64,000 bases of DNA, from the NCBI RefSeq assembly GCF_001457025.1, contig NZ_KQ758605.1:62001-126000 (forward strand), written 5' to 3'. Source of the stretch: Pseudarthrobacter enclensis (lineage in GTDB: Bacteria > Actinomycetota > Actinomycetes > Actinomycetales > Micrococcaceae). The notes beneath the pieces were generated by a model that did no database searches, was not told the DNA's origin, and worked only from the letters and a program-made list of their open reading frames with translations. Numbering within the stretch: position 1 is the stretch's first letter; each line of letters begins with the position of its first letter. This document shows, in pieces, positions 51,249-60,852 of this stretch. The position numbers were made by a program, and so were the translations under genes.

Positions 51249-52469
51249 CTGCCGTGCTTGTGCCTCTTCGCCGTCAGGGAGGACCGGCAACGCGGCGGTG
51301 TCCAGGACGATGCCCGGAACAGGACCCGGGTCCGCGCCCCAGCGAACGGTCCGTGCCGTCGCCTGCCGCAGCGCAGCAAGGGCCCACGCCCTGTCAGCGC
51401 CGTCGGTCAACGCCACCAGGTCGCCGTAGGCCGGGAGCGCCGCCGCCTCGAGCGCGCCCAGCCCCCGGGCGGGATCTTCAAGAAACGCGGCGTCCAGGAC
51501 GTATCCGGGCGCCTGGGGCGCGGCGGCCACGCAGGCCTGGCGGAGGCGGGTTTCAGCGTCCGCCACCAGCTGCCGGTGCTGTTCGAGGAAGTCCGACGCC
51601 GATCCCGCGTCCGCGGGGGCGAGCCTCGGCATGGCCGCCTGGTAGCCATAGAGAGCCTGCTGCCCCGCCTGCAGCACAGCAGACAGTGCTGCGTCCGCCG
51701 ACCCGGCGAAAGGCGCTCCGAGCTCCGGTGCAGCCTCCGTCGGGGCGGCGCCGGTGGCTGACTCCTGGCCGCCGGCGGGCGCGGGAGCAGGGCACCGGCC
51801 CGGTGTCCCGCCCCTGCCGGAGCCGGGAGCGGGGGAGGGGCTTCCGGCAGCATCGGCACTGCCCACGGGCGCTCCGCCTACAGGGCTGGAAGCGGTGCCG
51901 GGCGTGGTGGCGGCGCCGGCCACTGCACCGGGATCCCCGGCAGCTGCGGCGAGTTCCGACGCGGCGAGGAGCTGTGCGGTCCCTGCGCCGGCCAGCAGGC
52001 GGGCCATTCCGCCGTCGGCCGTCGCCGCGTCCTCGAGCCGGCGGGAACCGCTCGCGGCGACCGCCTTGGCGAGGTCAATGGCGGTGCGGGCCGGATCCGG
52101 CGCAGCGGAAGGGGCGGTGGTGGCCGTGGCGGGCCCGGACGGTGCCGGGCCCGACGGAGACGGAGACCCCGCGGGAAGCAGCGCCCGGGCCTGGAACGTC
52201 AGCAAGGTCACAACCCGGTCCGCAGGGCCGGAAACCGGGTTGCCGGCGGGCGCTGCATCCGCCAGGTCCAGCCCGGCGGACCGCAGGGCAAGGGCATCGT
52301 CCAGTGCCGAGGCGCGGGCCTGTTCGGTCAGCGACGGGGGCTCCTGGGCGGGCGGCTGGCCCGGAATCACGGCGAATCCGAGCGTCAGGACCAGCAGGCC
52401 GGCGAGTGCAAAGACGGTGTACCGGACGTAGCGCATGGGCGAACGGGTTCCCTGGTTGTCGTCTTTCAC
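51246..52469 (-). CDS. DUF4439-type membrane-anchored protein
   Basis: 407 residues from a GTG at 52469 (ATG 52436 is equally plausible). One N-terminal membrane helix (YVRYTVFALAGLLVLTLGFA) is followed by a long extracytoplasmic part very rich in Ala/Pro/Gly/Ser, and a C-terminal ferritin-like helical domain of about 150 residues (ALSAVLQAGQQALYGYQAAM, ADAETRLRQACVAAAPQAPG). This C-terminal pattern is that of DUF4439. Function unknown. It is divergent from rimP, whose promoter lies just upstream. Confidence 0.72.
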   Translation of the reverse strand: MKDDNQGTRSPMRYVRYTVFALAGLLVLTLGFAVIPGQPPAQEPPSLTEQARASALDDALALRSAGLDLADAAPAGNPVSGPADRVVTLLTFQARALLPAGSPSPSGPAPSGPATATTAPSAAPDPARTAIDLAKAVAASGSRRLEDAATADGGMARLLAGAGTAQLLAASELAAAAGDPGAVAGAATTPGTASSPVGGAPVGSADAAGSPSPAPGSGRGGTPGRCPAPAPAGGQESATGAAPTEAAPELGAPFAGSADAALSAVLQAGQQALYGYQAAMPRLAPADAGSASDFLEQHRQLVADAETRLRQACVAAAPQAPGYVLDAAFLEDPARGLGALEAAALPAYGDLVALTDGADRAWALAALRQATARTVRWGADPGPVPGIVLDTAALPVLPDGEEAQARQ

Positions 52470-52522
52470 AACAGACCATGGTGTCACGCCGGCAGGGGGA
52501 CCCGGTGCAACCACCCTGCCGG

Positions 52523-52528
52523 TAAAAT
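52523..52528 (+). promoter_or_regulatory. -10 box of the rimP-nusA-infB operon
   Basis: TAAAAT, close to consensus, ahead of a leader of about 45 nt. It overlaps the first in-frame ATG (52527), which is evidence against that ATG as the rimP start. No clear -35. Confidence 0.5.
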
Positions 52529-52577
52529 GGCTACGCTAGTAAACACCACATCATCTATACGGGAGGCGGCCGGCATC

Positions 52578-53195
52578 GTGAGCAACGCAGAAGCCACGGC
52601 TTCATCAGACCACACCGCACAGGGCGGGGGCGGCTCTGAAACGGCCCACAACCGGGAAGCCGACCGGATCCGGGCGCTCCTTGAACCGTCCGTCCTGGCC
52701 AACCGGCTCTACCTCGAGGACGTGTCCATCAACGTCGCCGGCTCCCACCGGGTAGTCCACGTCGTGGTGGACCTCCCGCAGGAGGAGACCGGCGGGGTCA
52801 GCCTCGACGTCATCGCGGACATTTCCAAGGTGCTCTCCGACGTCATGGACAGCGACCCCGCATCGGACAGCCGGCCCTATGACCTCGAGGTCTCCTCGCC
52901 CGGCGTCGGCCGGCCGCTGACCGAACCGCGCCACTGGCACCGCGCCAAGGGCCGGATGGCCAAGGTCAACGTCATCCAGGGGGAGAACATCACCGGGCGC
53001 ATCCAGTCCGTGGACGACGCCGGAGTGACCCTCGTTCCGGAAATCGCCGTCAAGAAGGGCATGAAACCCAAGCAGGGCGAGCCCGTCAAGCTTCCTTTCG
53101 ACAGGATCCGCAACGGAAAAGTCGAGATCGAATTCAGCCACCTTTCCGAGGACGGTCTGGAACCTGAACACAATGGACCTTCCGAGGAGGCCTGA
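52578..53195 (+). CDS. rimP: Ribosome maturation factor RimP
   Basis: 205 residues from the GTG at 52578, which has GGGAGG about 11 nt upstream. The ATG at 52527 falls inside the promoter -10 and is rejected. The core reads LYLEDVSINVAGSHRVVHVV, LDVIADISKVLSDVMDSDPA and YDLEVSSPGVGRPLTEPRHW, all conserved in RimP, which assists 30S assembly. The stop overlaps the nusA start. First gene of rimP-nusA-ylxR-infB. Confidence 0.94.
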   Translation: MSNAEATASSDHTAQGGGGSETAHNREADRIRALLEPSVLANRLYLEDVSINVAGSHRVVHVVVDLPQEETGGVSLDVIADISKVLSDVMDSDPASDSRPYDLEVSSPGVGRPLTEPRHWHRAKGRMAKVNVIQGENITGRIQSVDDAGVTLVPEIAVKKGMKPKQGEPVKLPFDRIRNGKVEIEFSHLSEDGLEPEHNGPSEEA

Positions 53196-54175
53196 TGGAT
53201 ATTGACATGAGCGCACTGAGGCTGTTGGAGCGTGAGCGCGAAATTCCGCTGGACCTCCTCATCCCCACCATCGAGCAGGCACTGCTGGTGGCCTACCACA
53301 AGTCGCCCGGCGCCTTCGAGAAGGCACGTGCCGAACTCGACCGCAAGAGCGGCCACGTGACCATCTGGGCCGTGGAACTGGACGACGACGGCGCGCCGAT
53401 CGGCGAGTTCGAGCACACCCCGGAAGGGTTCGGCCGCATCGCCGCCAGCACCGCACGGCAGATCATCCTGCAGAGGCTCCGCGACGTTGAGGACGACAAC
53501 GTCCTGGGCGAGTTCAAGGGCCGCGAAGGCGAACTGGTGTCCGGCACCATCCAGCAGGGCAACAACCCGCACATGATCCAGGTGAACCTCGGTTCCCTGG
53601 AAGCACTGCTTCCGCCGCCCGAACAGGTCCCCGGCGAAAAGTACATCCACGGCAATCGCCTGCGCGCGCTGGTCATCGATGTGCACCGCGGCACCAAGGG
53701 TCCGTCGGTGACCCTGTCACGGTCGCACCCGGGCCTGGTCCGCAAGCTGTTCGAACTCGAAGTTCCCGAGATCGCCGACCGTTCCGTGGAGATCGTTGCG
53801 CTGGCCCGCGAAGCCGGCCACCGGACCAAGATCGCCGTCAAGGCCAACGCCGCGGGCATCAACGCCAAGGGTGCCTGCATCGGCGAGATGGGCTCCCGCG
53901 TCCGCGCCGTGATGACCGAACTGAACGACGAAAAGATCGACATCGTCGACTTCAGCGACAATCCGGCGACCTTCATCGCCAGCGCCCTGTCGCCGTCGCG
54001 CGTGAATTCGGTCACCATCACGGATGAGGCCACCCGGTCCGCGCGCGTTGTGGTGCCGGACTACCAGCTCTCCCTGGCCATCGGCAAGGAAGGCCAGAAT
54101 GCCCGCCTCGCGGCAAAACTGACCGGCTGGCGGATCGACATCGTCTCCGACGCAGCACCCCAGAAGGAAAACTAG
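53195..54175 (+). CDS. nusA: Transcription termination/antitermination protein NusA
   Basis: 326 residues, the short actinobacterial form without C-terminal acidic repeats. An N-terminal RNA polymerase-binding domain ([20 protein letters not shown]), an S1 domain around 105-180 ([31 protein letters not shown]) and two KH domains ([40 protein letters not shown]) are visible. The ATG overlaps the rimP stop by 1 nt. Confidence 0.96.
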   Translation: MDIDMSALRLLEREREIPLDLLIPTIEQALLVAYHKSPGAFEKARAELDRKSGHVTIWAVELDDDGAPIGEFEHTPEGFGRIAASTARQIILQRLRDVEDDNVLGEFKGREGELVSGTIQQGNNPHMIQVNLGSLEALLPPPEQVPGEKYIHGNRLRALVIDVHRGTKGPSVTLSRSHPGLVRKLFELEVPEIADRSVEIVALAREAGHRTKIAVKANAAGINAKGACIGEMGSRVRAVMTELNDEKIDIVDFSDNPATFIASALSPSRVNSVTITDEATRSARVVVPDYQLSLAIGKEGQNARLAAKLTGWRIDIVSDAAPQKEN

Positions 54176-54363
54176 GCCGGCCTGACCCGTCCGCCGTGGC
54201 GCCCGGCCGCGCCGCGGACGGGCGCCGGTTCGGGCAGAACCGCCCGGAGGGTCTAGAATGGAATGGTCCGCGCCTTACGGCCGGCAGCAGTGTGCCTTCG
54301 CGTACCTGGACCGCAGCAGCGGAACAGGCCCGATGTTGGCCAGCAGATATGAACGTCAGGACG

Positions 54364-54711
54364 ATGACCGTGGCAGAAGTACCTACCAGCGGAAATCAGC
54401 CGGAACGTACCTGCATCGGCTGCCGGAAGAAAGGGCAGCGGTCTGAGTTACTCCGGCTCGTCGCCGACGCCAGCGGTTCATCCGCTGTCCTGGTGGACGA
54501 ACGACGCCGGATGGCTGGCCGGGGTGCATGGCTGCATCCCAGCGAATCGTGCCTGGCACTGGCGATCAAACGGCGTGCGTTCGGGCGTGCCCTCAGGGGC
54601 GCCACCGGAACCGCCGCCGTGGAACGCCGGATCATGGCAGGTCCGAACGCCGCAGGCGCCCCGGTGGCTGCAGCACCAACCGTCCAACCTGAAAGCGGGT
54701 CAGAAATCTGA
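54364..54711 (+). CDS. ylxR: YlxR-family protein (DUF448)
   Basis: 115 residues from the ATG at 54364; ATG 54349 is possible. The signature ERTCIGCRKKGQRSELLRLV and RRMAGRGAWLHPSESCL is intact. YlxR is a small basic RNA- or nucleoid-binding protein in the nusA-infB operon. The long upstream frame to 54196 starts within a non-coding spacer and is rejected. A -10-like TAGAAT at 54252-54257 may be an additional promoter. The tail is Ala/Gly/Pro-rich. Confidence 0.9.
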   Translation: MTVAEVPTSGNQPERTCIGCRKKGQRSELLRLVADASGSSAVLVDERRRMAGRGAWLHPSESCLALAIKRRAFGRALRGATGTAAVERRIMAGPNAAGAPVAAAPTVQPESGSEI

Positions 54712-54863
54712 TGGAAACCCGATGAGTTCCCAGCGATGAGTGCGTAACGATGACAACTTTGTTGCGCTCTGCAATGGGCCCCTCCGCACAAACCGCGGCC
54801 GGGGTCCGCAGTAAGAAGTAGACGGTTCGTACCTGGCTCGGTGCGGACCGAGACAGGAGAAAT

Positions 54864-57725
54864 GTGGCCAAGGTCCGCGTACATGAGCTCGCCAAAGAGC
54901 TCGGTATCACTTCCAAAGATGCAGTAACCAAACTGCAGGAACTGGGCGAATTCGTTCGCTCCGCCTCATCCACCATTGAGGCCCCCGTCGTGCGGAAGCT
55001 CCGCAACGCCTTCCCCGACGCCGCAGCAAACAAGGCTGCCGCTCCCGCCGCGCCCAAGGCATCCGCCCCCGCGGCTGAGTCCCGTCCGGCAGCTCCGGCC
55101 CCCGGCCCTGCTGCGCCCAAGGCTCCGGCCCCCAAGGCTGAAGCGCCCGCTCCCGCGGCACCCGCAGCACCGGCAGCTCCGCAGGCATCTGCAGCTGCCC
55201 CCGCTGCCCCGTCCACCGGCGCAAAGCCGGGAGCACGCCCCGGTCCCAAGGCAGAAACCCCGTCCCCGGCTCCCCGCCAGGGCGGCGCCTCCCAGGGTTC
55301 CTCCGGACCCCGCCCCGGCGGACCCCGTCCGGGCAACAACCCGTTTGCCACCTCGCAGGGCATGCCCCGCGGCCGCGGCGGCGACGGAGACCGTGCACCC
55401 CGTCCCGGCAACAACCCGTTTGCCACCTCCCAGGGCATGCCCCGCCCCGGCGGTGGCCGCACCGACGGTGAACGTCCCGGCGGTCCCCGCCCGGCGGCAG
55501 GTGCCGGCGGCCCCCGTCCCGGTGGTCCCCGCCCCGCGCCCGGCGCAGGCGGACCCCGTCCTGCCGCAGGCGCAGGTGGTCCCCGTCCGGGTGCACCGCG
55601 TCCCGGCGGTCCCCGTCCTACTCCGGGCATGATGCCCAACCGCACCGAGCGTCCCGCACCCGCAAGTGCCGGCCGTCCCGGCGGCGGACGCGGCCCCGGA
55701 CGTCCGGGTGCCCCCGGCAGCGGTGGTCCCGGTGGCGGCGGTGCACCTGCCGGCGGCGGTTTCGGTAAGGGCGGCCGCGGCCGCGGCGGCACCCAGGGTG
55801 CCTTCGGCAAGGGCGGCGCAGGCCGCGGCAAGCAGCGCAAGTCGAAGCGTGCCAAGCGCCAGGAACTGGAGCAGATGAGCGCACCGTCGCTGGGCGGCGT
55901 GAGCGTGCCCCGCGGCGACGGCAACACCGTCATCCGCCTGCGCCGCGGCTCGTCCATCACGGACTTCGCCGACAAGATCGAGGCAAACCCCGCCGCGCTG
56001 GTGACCGTGCTGTTCCACCTCGGTGAAATGGCCACCGCCACCCAGTCGCTGGACGAGGACACGTTCGCCCTGCTTGGCGAGGAACTGGGCTACAAGCTCC
56101 AGGTCGTCTCGCCCGAGGACGAGGAACGCGAACTGCTCTCCACCTTCGATATCGACGTTGAAGCTGAACTCGAGGCCGAAGGCGACGAGGAACTTGAACC
56201 GCGGGCTCCCGTGGTCACCGTCATGGGCCACGTCGACCACGGTAAGACCCGCCTCCTCGACGCCATCCGCAACTCGGATGTCGTTGCCGGCGAGCACGGT
56301 GGCATCACCCAGCACATCGGTGCCTACCAGATCACCCACGAGCACGAGGGCACCGAGCGGGACATCACCTTCATCGATACCCCGGGTCACGAGGCGTTCA
56401 CCGCCATGCGTGCCCGTGGTGCCAAGGTCACCGACATCGCCATCCTCGTGGTGGCAGCCGATGACGGTGTCATGCCGCAGACCGTTGAAGCGCTCAACCA
56501 CGCCCAGGCGGCCAACGTGCCGATCGTCGTGGCAGTGAACAAGATCGACAAGGAAGGCGCCAACCCTGACAAGGTCAAGGGCCAGCTGACCGAGTACGGC
56601 CTGGTTCCGGAAGAATACGGTGGCGACACCATGTTCGTTGAGGTCTCTGCCCGCCAGAACCTCAACATCGACGAACTGATCGACGCCGTGCTGCTCACCG
56701 CAGACGCCGCCCTGGACCTCCGGGCCAACCCGGACAAGGCTGCCCGCGGCATCGCCATCGAAGCGAACCTCGACAAGGGCCGCGGTGCCGTTGCGACCGT
56801 CCTGGTCCAGTCCGGTACCCTCGCCGTCGGCGACACCATCGTCGCCGGCACGGCCCACGGCCGCGTCCGCGCCATGTTCGACGAAAACGGTGAGGCCCTC
56901 GACGTCGCACTGCCGTCCCGCCCGGTCCAGGTCCTCGGCCTGTCCAACGTGCCGCGCGCCGGCGACACCTTCCTGGTGACCGCCGACGAGCGCACCGCCC
57001 GCCAGATCGCCGAAAAGCGTGAAGCAGCAGAGCGCAACGCCCAGCTCGCCAAGCGCCGCAAGCGCATCAGCCTGGAAGACTTCGACCAGGCAGTGGCCGA
57101 CGGCAAGATCGACACCCTCAACCTCATCCTCAAGGGTGACGTGTCCGGTGCAGTGGAAGCCCTCGAGGACGCCCTGCTCAAGATCGACGTCGGCGAAGGC
57201 GTGCAGCTGCGCGTCATCCACCGCGGCGTGGGTGCTATCACCCAGAACGACGTCAACCTGGCAACGGTCGACTCCGCAGTCATCATCGGCTTCAACGTCA
57301 AGCCCGCCGAGCGGGTTGCCGAACTGGCAGACCGCGAAGGCGTCGACATGCGCTTCTACTCGGTCATCTACGCCGCCATCGACGACATCGAAATGGCGCT
57401 CAAGGGCATGCTCAAGCCGGAATACGAAGAATTCCAGCTGGGCACCGCCGAGGTCCGCGAAGTCTTCCGCTCCTCCAAGTTCGGAAACATCGCAGGCTCG
57501 ATCGTCCGCAGCGGCATCATCCGCCGCAACACCAAGGCACGCATCAGCCGCGACGGCAAGGTCATCGGCGACAACCTCACCATCGAGACGCTCAAGCGCT
57601 TCAAGGACGACGCCACCGAGGTCCGCACGGACTTCGAGTGTGGTATCGGCCTTGGCTCGTACAACGACATTGTTGAAGGTGACATCATCGAGACCTTCGA
57701 GATGCGCGAGAAGCCGCGCGTCTAG
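54864..57725 (+). CDS. infB: Translation initiation factor IF-2
   Basis: 953 residues. An N-terminal helical domain ([20 protein letters not shown]) is followed by a very long Ala/Pro then Gly/Arg/Pro-rich region (about 55-330) with a 16-residue direct repeat. The GTPase domain comes next: [18 protein letters not shown] (G1), [17 protein letters not shown] (G3) and [17 protein letters not shown] (G4). The EF-Tu-like and C-terminal fMet-tRNA-binding domains end the protein. GTG start with a GGAGAAAT site. The domain order matches actinobacterial IF-2. Confidence 0.97.
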   Translation: MAKVRVHELAKELGITSKDAVTKLQELGEFVRSASSTIEAPVVRKLRNAFPDAAANKAAAPAAPKASAPAAESRPAAPAPGPAAPKAPAPKAEAPAPAAPAAPAAPQASAAAPAAPSTGAKPGARPGPKAETPSPAPRQGGASQGSSGPRPGGPRPGNNPFATSQGMPRGRGGDGDRAPRPGNNPFATSQGMPRPGGGRTDGERPGGPRPAAGAGGPRPGGPRPAPGAGGPRPAAGAGGPRPGAPRPGGPRPTPGMMPNRTERPAPASAGRPGGGRGPGRPGAPGSGGPGGGGAPAGGGFGKGGRGRGGTQGAFGKGGAGRGKQRKSKRAKRQELEQMSAPSLGGVSVPRGDGNTVIRLRRGSSITDFADKIEANPAALVTVLFHLGEMATATQSLDEDTFALLGEELGYKLQVVSPEDEERELLSTFDIDVEAELEAEGDEELEPRAPVVTVMGHVDHGKTRLLDAIRNSDVVAGEHGGITQHIGAYQITHEHEGTERDITFIDTPGHEAFTAMRARGAKVTDIAILVVAADDGVMPQTVEALNHAQAANVPIVVAVNKIDKEGANPDKVKGQLTEYGLVPEEYGGDTMFVEVSARQNLNIDELIDAVLLTADAALDLRANPDKAARGIAIEANLDKGRGAVATVLVQSGTLAVGDTIVAGTAHGRVRAMFDENGEALDVALPSRPVQVLGLSNVPRAGDTFLVTADERTARQIAEKREAAERNAQLAKRRKRISLEDFDQAVADGKIDTLNLILKGDVSGAVEALEDALLKIDVGEGVQLRVIHRGVGAITQNDVNLATVDSAVIIGFNVKPAERVAELADREGVDMRFYSVIYAAIDDIEMALKGMLKPEYEEFQLGTAEVREVFRSSKFGNIAGSIVRSGIIRRNTKARISRDGKVIGDNLTIETLKRFKDDATEVRTDFECGIGLGSYNDIVEGDIIETFEMREKPRV
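55323..55445 (+). repeat. Direct repeat in the IF-2 N-terminal region
   Basis: A 48-nt unit at 55323-55370 recurs at 55398-55445 (75 nt apart, two to three mismatches). It encodes [16 protein letters not shown] twice. Confidence 0.8.
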
Positions 57726-57735
57726 TCTCCTTGGT

Positions 57736-57811
57736 GGGGCCGTCGGGATTTTTCCGGCGGCCCCGCCCCTTCGCTGGGCGGCTTGGGATCTTCGATCCCG
57801 CGCCGCCCAGC
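57736..57811 (+). promoter_or_regulatory. Two adjacent hairpins between infB and rbfA
   Basis: Hairpin 1: GGGGCCGTCGG (57736-57746) with CCGGCGGCCCC (57754-57764), loop GATTTTT. Hairpin 2: GCTGGGCGGC (57773-57782) and GGGATC (57785-57790) with GATCCC (57794-57799) and GCCGCCCAGC (57802-57811), loop TTC. Neither is followed by a T run, so they may attenuate, process or stabilise the message rather than fully terminate it. Confidence 0.6.
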
Positions 57812-57960
57812 TCCGGCAGGCCCGATGCCACTCCCTGGCCGCCGGAAAGAATCCCGCCGGGTCCGTCGTCGGCTCGCCTTGGGTGCGTGGCATTCAACTG
57901 GAACGTACGACGCAGCCCATGCGCCGTCGTCGTAACCCTTCTTCTTTTTAGGAGTTATTC

Positions 57961-58485
57961 ATGGCTGATCCGGCACGTGCTGCCAAGTTGGCGCAGCGGA
58001 TTAAGGTTGTTGTTGCTGAGGCCCTGGGCCGGCGGATCAAGGATCCCCGGGTTGAGGGTGTCACTGTTACCGATGCCCGGGTGACCAACGACCTGCAGCA
58101 TGCCACCGTCTACTACACCGTTTTCGGCGACCAGGCCCTGCAGGCTGACGCGGCCAAGGGGCTGGAGAAGGCCAAGGGCGTGCTCCGGCAGGAAGTCGGC
58201 CGGAACATCACCGCCCGCCTGACGCCCACGCTTGAGTTCGTTGCCGACCAGATTCCGGTCAACGCCTCCAACCTCGAGGAGCTGCTGCGCGAAGCCAAGA
58301 AGCGTGACGCCGAGGTGGCCGCACTGGCAGCCAACGCCAAGCACGCGGGCGACGCCGACCCCTACCGAAGCGACGCCCCGGCTGACGCCGACATCGACGA
58401 GGACGACTTCGACGAAGAGGACCTGGACCTCACCTCGGACGAGGATATCGAAGAAGACGGCAACACCGACGGCGGCACCAAGTAG
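57961..58485 (+). CDS. rbfA: Ribosome-binding factor A
   Basis: 174 residues. The KH-like core (AAKLAQRIKVVVAEALGRRI, DPRVEGVTVTDARVTNDLQH, TARLTPTLEFVADQIP) is typical of RbfA, a cold-shock factor of 30S maturation. A long acidic tail (about 125-170, IDEDDFDEEDLDLTSDEDIE) extends it beyond the usual 120-130 residues; such tails occur in actinomycetes. ATG start with TTTAGGAG 7 nt upstream. Confidence 0.95.
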   Translation: MADPARAAKLAQRIKVVVAEALGRRIKDPRVEGVTVTDARVTNDLQHATVYYTVFGDQALQADAAKGLEKAKGVLRQEVGRNITARLTPTLEFVADQIPVNASNLEELLREAKKRDAEVAALAANAKHAGDADPYRSDAPADADIDEDDFDEEDLDLTSDEDIEEDGNTDGGTK

Positions 58486-58566
58486 GGCATCGCCGCTCGC
58501 CAAGGCCCGGACTGACGGATCACGCCAGTCCGGGCCTTACGCGTGTCCGGGGTGGTTTGCTGCCCG

Positions 58567-59727
58567 TCAGCGGAGATCGGCCCTGATGACCTTCCCTGTC
58601 GCCGGCGGGGGACCGGCGGGCGGTTCGGGGCCCGTCATGGGCGGCAGCACGTCCGTCGTCGCGTACAGGGTGTTGCCCCGGATCTCAACGTCGGCAGGCT
58701 GGTTGACCGTCAGGAAATCCGAACGGTCACCGTCCCGGCCGACGAACTTCAGGATCTGTCCGCCGAACAGTGACGCCACGTAGACGTCGCCATTGTTCGC
58801 GATGGCAAGGCCCGTGGGGCTGAGGATCTCATCCGCCCACACCTTCACGCGGCCGTTCCATGGGTTGATCCGGAACACGGCACCGCGGGCGCCGAGCGCG
58901 GCGCTTTCCGGGCCGCCGGGCAGCGACGTCACATACAGCCACCCGTCCTGCCCGATCTCCACATCGGTGGGAACAGGTTCAAAGGCGTACTCGTGGCCCA
59001 CTACGCAGGCGGGGACTCCCAGGCCACCCTCCGACTCAGGCTTGTCTGCACCTTCCGGAACGACCGCCGGCCGTGGCGGCAGGACGGCCAGCGTGGAAAC
59101 GTCGCCTGATCGCAGGTCCACCTCAAGGATGGCGTTCATGCCGGCGTCTGCCACATAGGCGGTGTTGCCCTGCACGGCGAGCGCGTAGGGATGGGAGTCG
59201 ACAGTACCGGTGTAGCGCGCCGGGGCGGGGAAGTCCTTGGGCCACTGTTGCAGGCAGGCGTCACCGACGTTGTCATCGAGCCCGTACTGCTGGTCGCCGT
59301 CAGGGTTGTTCTCCCGCTCGTAGTCGGCGAAGCCGGCGACCTCCCTGACCTTGCCGTTCGGACCGATGGCCTTCAGGTATCCCTCAAGCTGATCCGGCTT
59401 GCCCAGGCCTGCGCCCTTGCTTTCCAGGAAGAATGTGGTGGCGCCGCGGGTGTCCACCCCTGCCACGTCCCATCCCTGCCCGGGGTTGGTGTACACGTCC
59501 TCAATGTCACCGCCGCGGCTGACGCGGCTGAGCTTGCCGGCAAAGTCCTGGCTCACGTAGAGGGACTTTGCTGTTCCAACTGCCAGGTGGAGCGGGGTGA
59601 CCAGGCCCGAGGCCACCTCCTGGGGTTTGACATCGTCCCTGCCTTTGTCCGATGCCGCCGCCGGGCCTGCGGGGGCGAACGCCATGGCGGCAGCCACCAG
59701 GCCGATAATAGTGATTCTCTTGTTCAT
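58567..59727 (-). CDS. Secreted ScyD/ScyE-family beta-propeller protein
   Basis: 386 residues from the ATG at 59727 (GGAGAACCC just upstream). Signal peptide MNKRITIIGLVAAAMAFAPAGPAAAS. The mature part has repeated NHL-like blades: GLVTPLHLAVGTAKSLYVSQ, VDSHPYALAVQGNTAYVADAG, PVPTDVEIGQDGWLYVTSLPGG and LSPTGLAIANNGDVYVASLFGG. ScyD/ScyE are named after cyanobacterial scytonemin clusters, but the family is widespread in secreted actinobacterial proteins of unknown role. Divergent from the deaminase gene. Confidence 0.85.
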   Translation of the reverse strand: MNKRITIIGLVAAAMAFAPAGPAAASDKGRDDVKPQEVASGLVTPLHLAVGTAKSLYVSQDFAGKLSRVSRGGDIEDVYTNPGQGWDVAGVDTRGATTFFLESKGAGLGKPDQLEGYLKAIGPNGKVREVAGFADYERENNPDGDQQYGLDDNVGDACLQQWPKDFPAPARYTGTVDSHPYALAVQGNTAYVADAGMNAILEVDLRSGDVSTLAVLPPRPAVVPEGADKPESEGGLGVPACVVGHEYAFEPVPTDVEIGQDGWLYVTSLPGGPESAALGARGAVFRINPWNGRVKVWADEILSPTGLAIANNGDVYVASLFGGQILKFVGRDGDRSDFLTVNQPADVEIRGNTLYATTDVLPPMTGPEPPAGPPPATGKVIRADLR

Positions 59728-59894
59728 TGGGTTCTCCGGGTGCATGCCCTTGGCGGGCCGGATACGAAGCCTCGCTGGAGGCAAAAAATGCGGATTCCCC
59801 CGGCGCAAGGATATGCCCGGGTTGACGTCCTGTCATCGGTGATTTCCCCCCTAACAGGCCCCCGGATCCATCCCCTATCCGGCGGCAGACTGGC

Positions 59895-59900
59895 TAGGAT
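59895..59900 (+). promoter_or_regulatory. Leaderless -10 of the deaminase gene
   Basis: TAGGAT ends 6 nt before the ATG at 59907; no Shine-Dalgarno sequence. Confidence 0.45.
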
Positions 59901-59906
59901 CTGACT

Positions 59907-60392
59907 ATGACCACGGCACCGGACAACAACAGCCCCGCGGGGTACCTCCAGCAGGCAGTGGGCCTGGCAACACGGAACGTCGCCGAGGGCGGCGGCCCCT
60001 TCGGTGCGGTGGTGGTGATGCCCGACGGGCGGGTCTTCGAAGGCGTCAACCGGGTGACCCGTGACAATGACCCCACTGCCCACGCCGAAGTGGTGGCTAT
60101 CCGTGCCGCGGCCGCCGGAACATCCAACTTCAACCTGGACGGGGCGGTCCTCTATGCCAGCTGCGAGCCCTGTCCGCTCTGCCTGGCCTCGGCGCTGTGG
60201 GCACGGATTGGCCGTGTGTATTTCGCAGCGGACCGGCACGGCGCCGCGGCGGCAGGTTTCGACGACGCCCTGTTCTACGAATACTTCGCCGGCACGCGCG
60301 CGGACCTGATGCCGGTCATCTGCAGCGACTTCCCGGCGTCGGACGCACCTTTCCAGGCGTGGGGCGCCCAGCAGGACAGGACGGAGTACTGA
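59907..60392 (+). CDS. Nucleoside/guanine deaminase (CDA superfamily)
   Basis: 161 residues. Zinc site and catalytic Glu: HAEVVAIRAAA (H-A-E) and PCPLCLASALWA (P-C-x2-C). GGPFGAVVVMPDGRVFEGVN is the N-terminal substrate region. The C-terminal FDDALFYEYFAG and the length suit guanine deaminase (GuaD) better than tRNA adenosine deaminase. It deaminates a purine base. It is followed 1 nt later by the thioredoxin gene. Confidence 0.85.
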   Translation: MTTAPDNNSPAGYLQQAVGLATRNVAEGGGPFGAVVVMPDGRVFEGVNRVTRDNDPTAHAEVVAIRAAAAGTSNFNLDGAVLYASCEPCPLCLASALWARIGRVYFAADRHGAAAAGFDDALFYEYFAGTRADLMPVICSDFPASDAPFQAWGAQQDRTEY

Positions 60393-60393
60393 C

Positions 60394-60831
60394 ATGGAAA
60401 GCACCCTTATGGCCTGTCCCTCGTGCGGAAAGACCAACAGGATCCCGTCGCGGGCCGGCGGACGGCCCCGCTGCGGCCACTGCAAGGCAGCACTGCCCTG
60501 GATCGTGGCCGCCGGCGACGCCGATTTCGGCCCCGTCGCCGAGCAGTCGCCGGTGCCCGTGCTGGTGGACTTCTGGGCCGACTGGTGCGGGCCGTGCCGG
60601 ATGGTCAGCCCGGTCCTGGACACACTGGCCAGGGAACGGGCCGGAGCCATCAAACTCGTCAAAGTTGATGTGGACGCTTCCCCCGCCCTGTCCCGCCGGT
60701 TCGATGTCCAGGCCATCCCCACCCTGATGGTGCTGGTGGACGGCAAGGTTGCCGCACGCCAGGCCGGCGCCGCCCCGGCCGCTGCGCTCCGGTCCTGGCT
60801 GGACGGGGCGTTGGCCGGGTCAGGGCGCTAA
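60394..60831 (+). CDS. Thioredoxin 2-type protein with N-terminal zinc motif
   Basis: 145 residues. The N-terminus carries two Cys pairs, CPSCG and CGHC, as in the zinc-binding head of thioredoxin 2 (TrxC). The thioredoxin fold follows with active site FWADWCGPCRMVSPVL and the cis-Pro region FDVQAIPTLMVLVDG. It reduces protein disulfides in the cytoplasm and Trx2 proteins respond to oxidation. It starts 1 nt after the deaminase stop, so the two are probably co-transcribed. Confidence 0.92.
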   Translation: MESTLMACPSCGKTNRIPSRAGGRPRCGHCKAALPWIVAAGDADFGPVAEQSPVPVLVDFWADWCGPCRMVSPVLDTLARERAGAIKLVKVDVDASPALSRRFDVQAIPTLMVLVDGKVAARQAGAAPAAALRSWLDGALAGSGR

Positions 60832-60852
60832 CCGGCCCCCTGTCGCCAGGAG

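Noticed and set aside
52527-52577. Upstream ATG as the start of rimP
   Set aside because: The ATG overlaps the TAAAAT -10 box, so it would lie outside the transcript; the GTG at 52578 has a proper ribosome binding site.
54966-57893. 975-codon minus-strand open frame across infB
   Set aside because: It mirrors infB in a GC-rich region where the antisense frame has few stops; the plus strand has clear IF-2 domains. Its sequence is low-complexity Gly/Ala/Thr with no motif.
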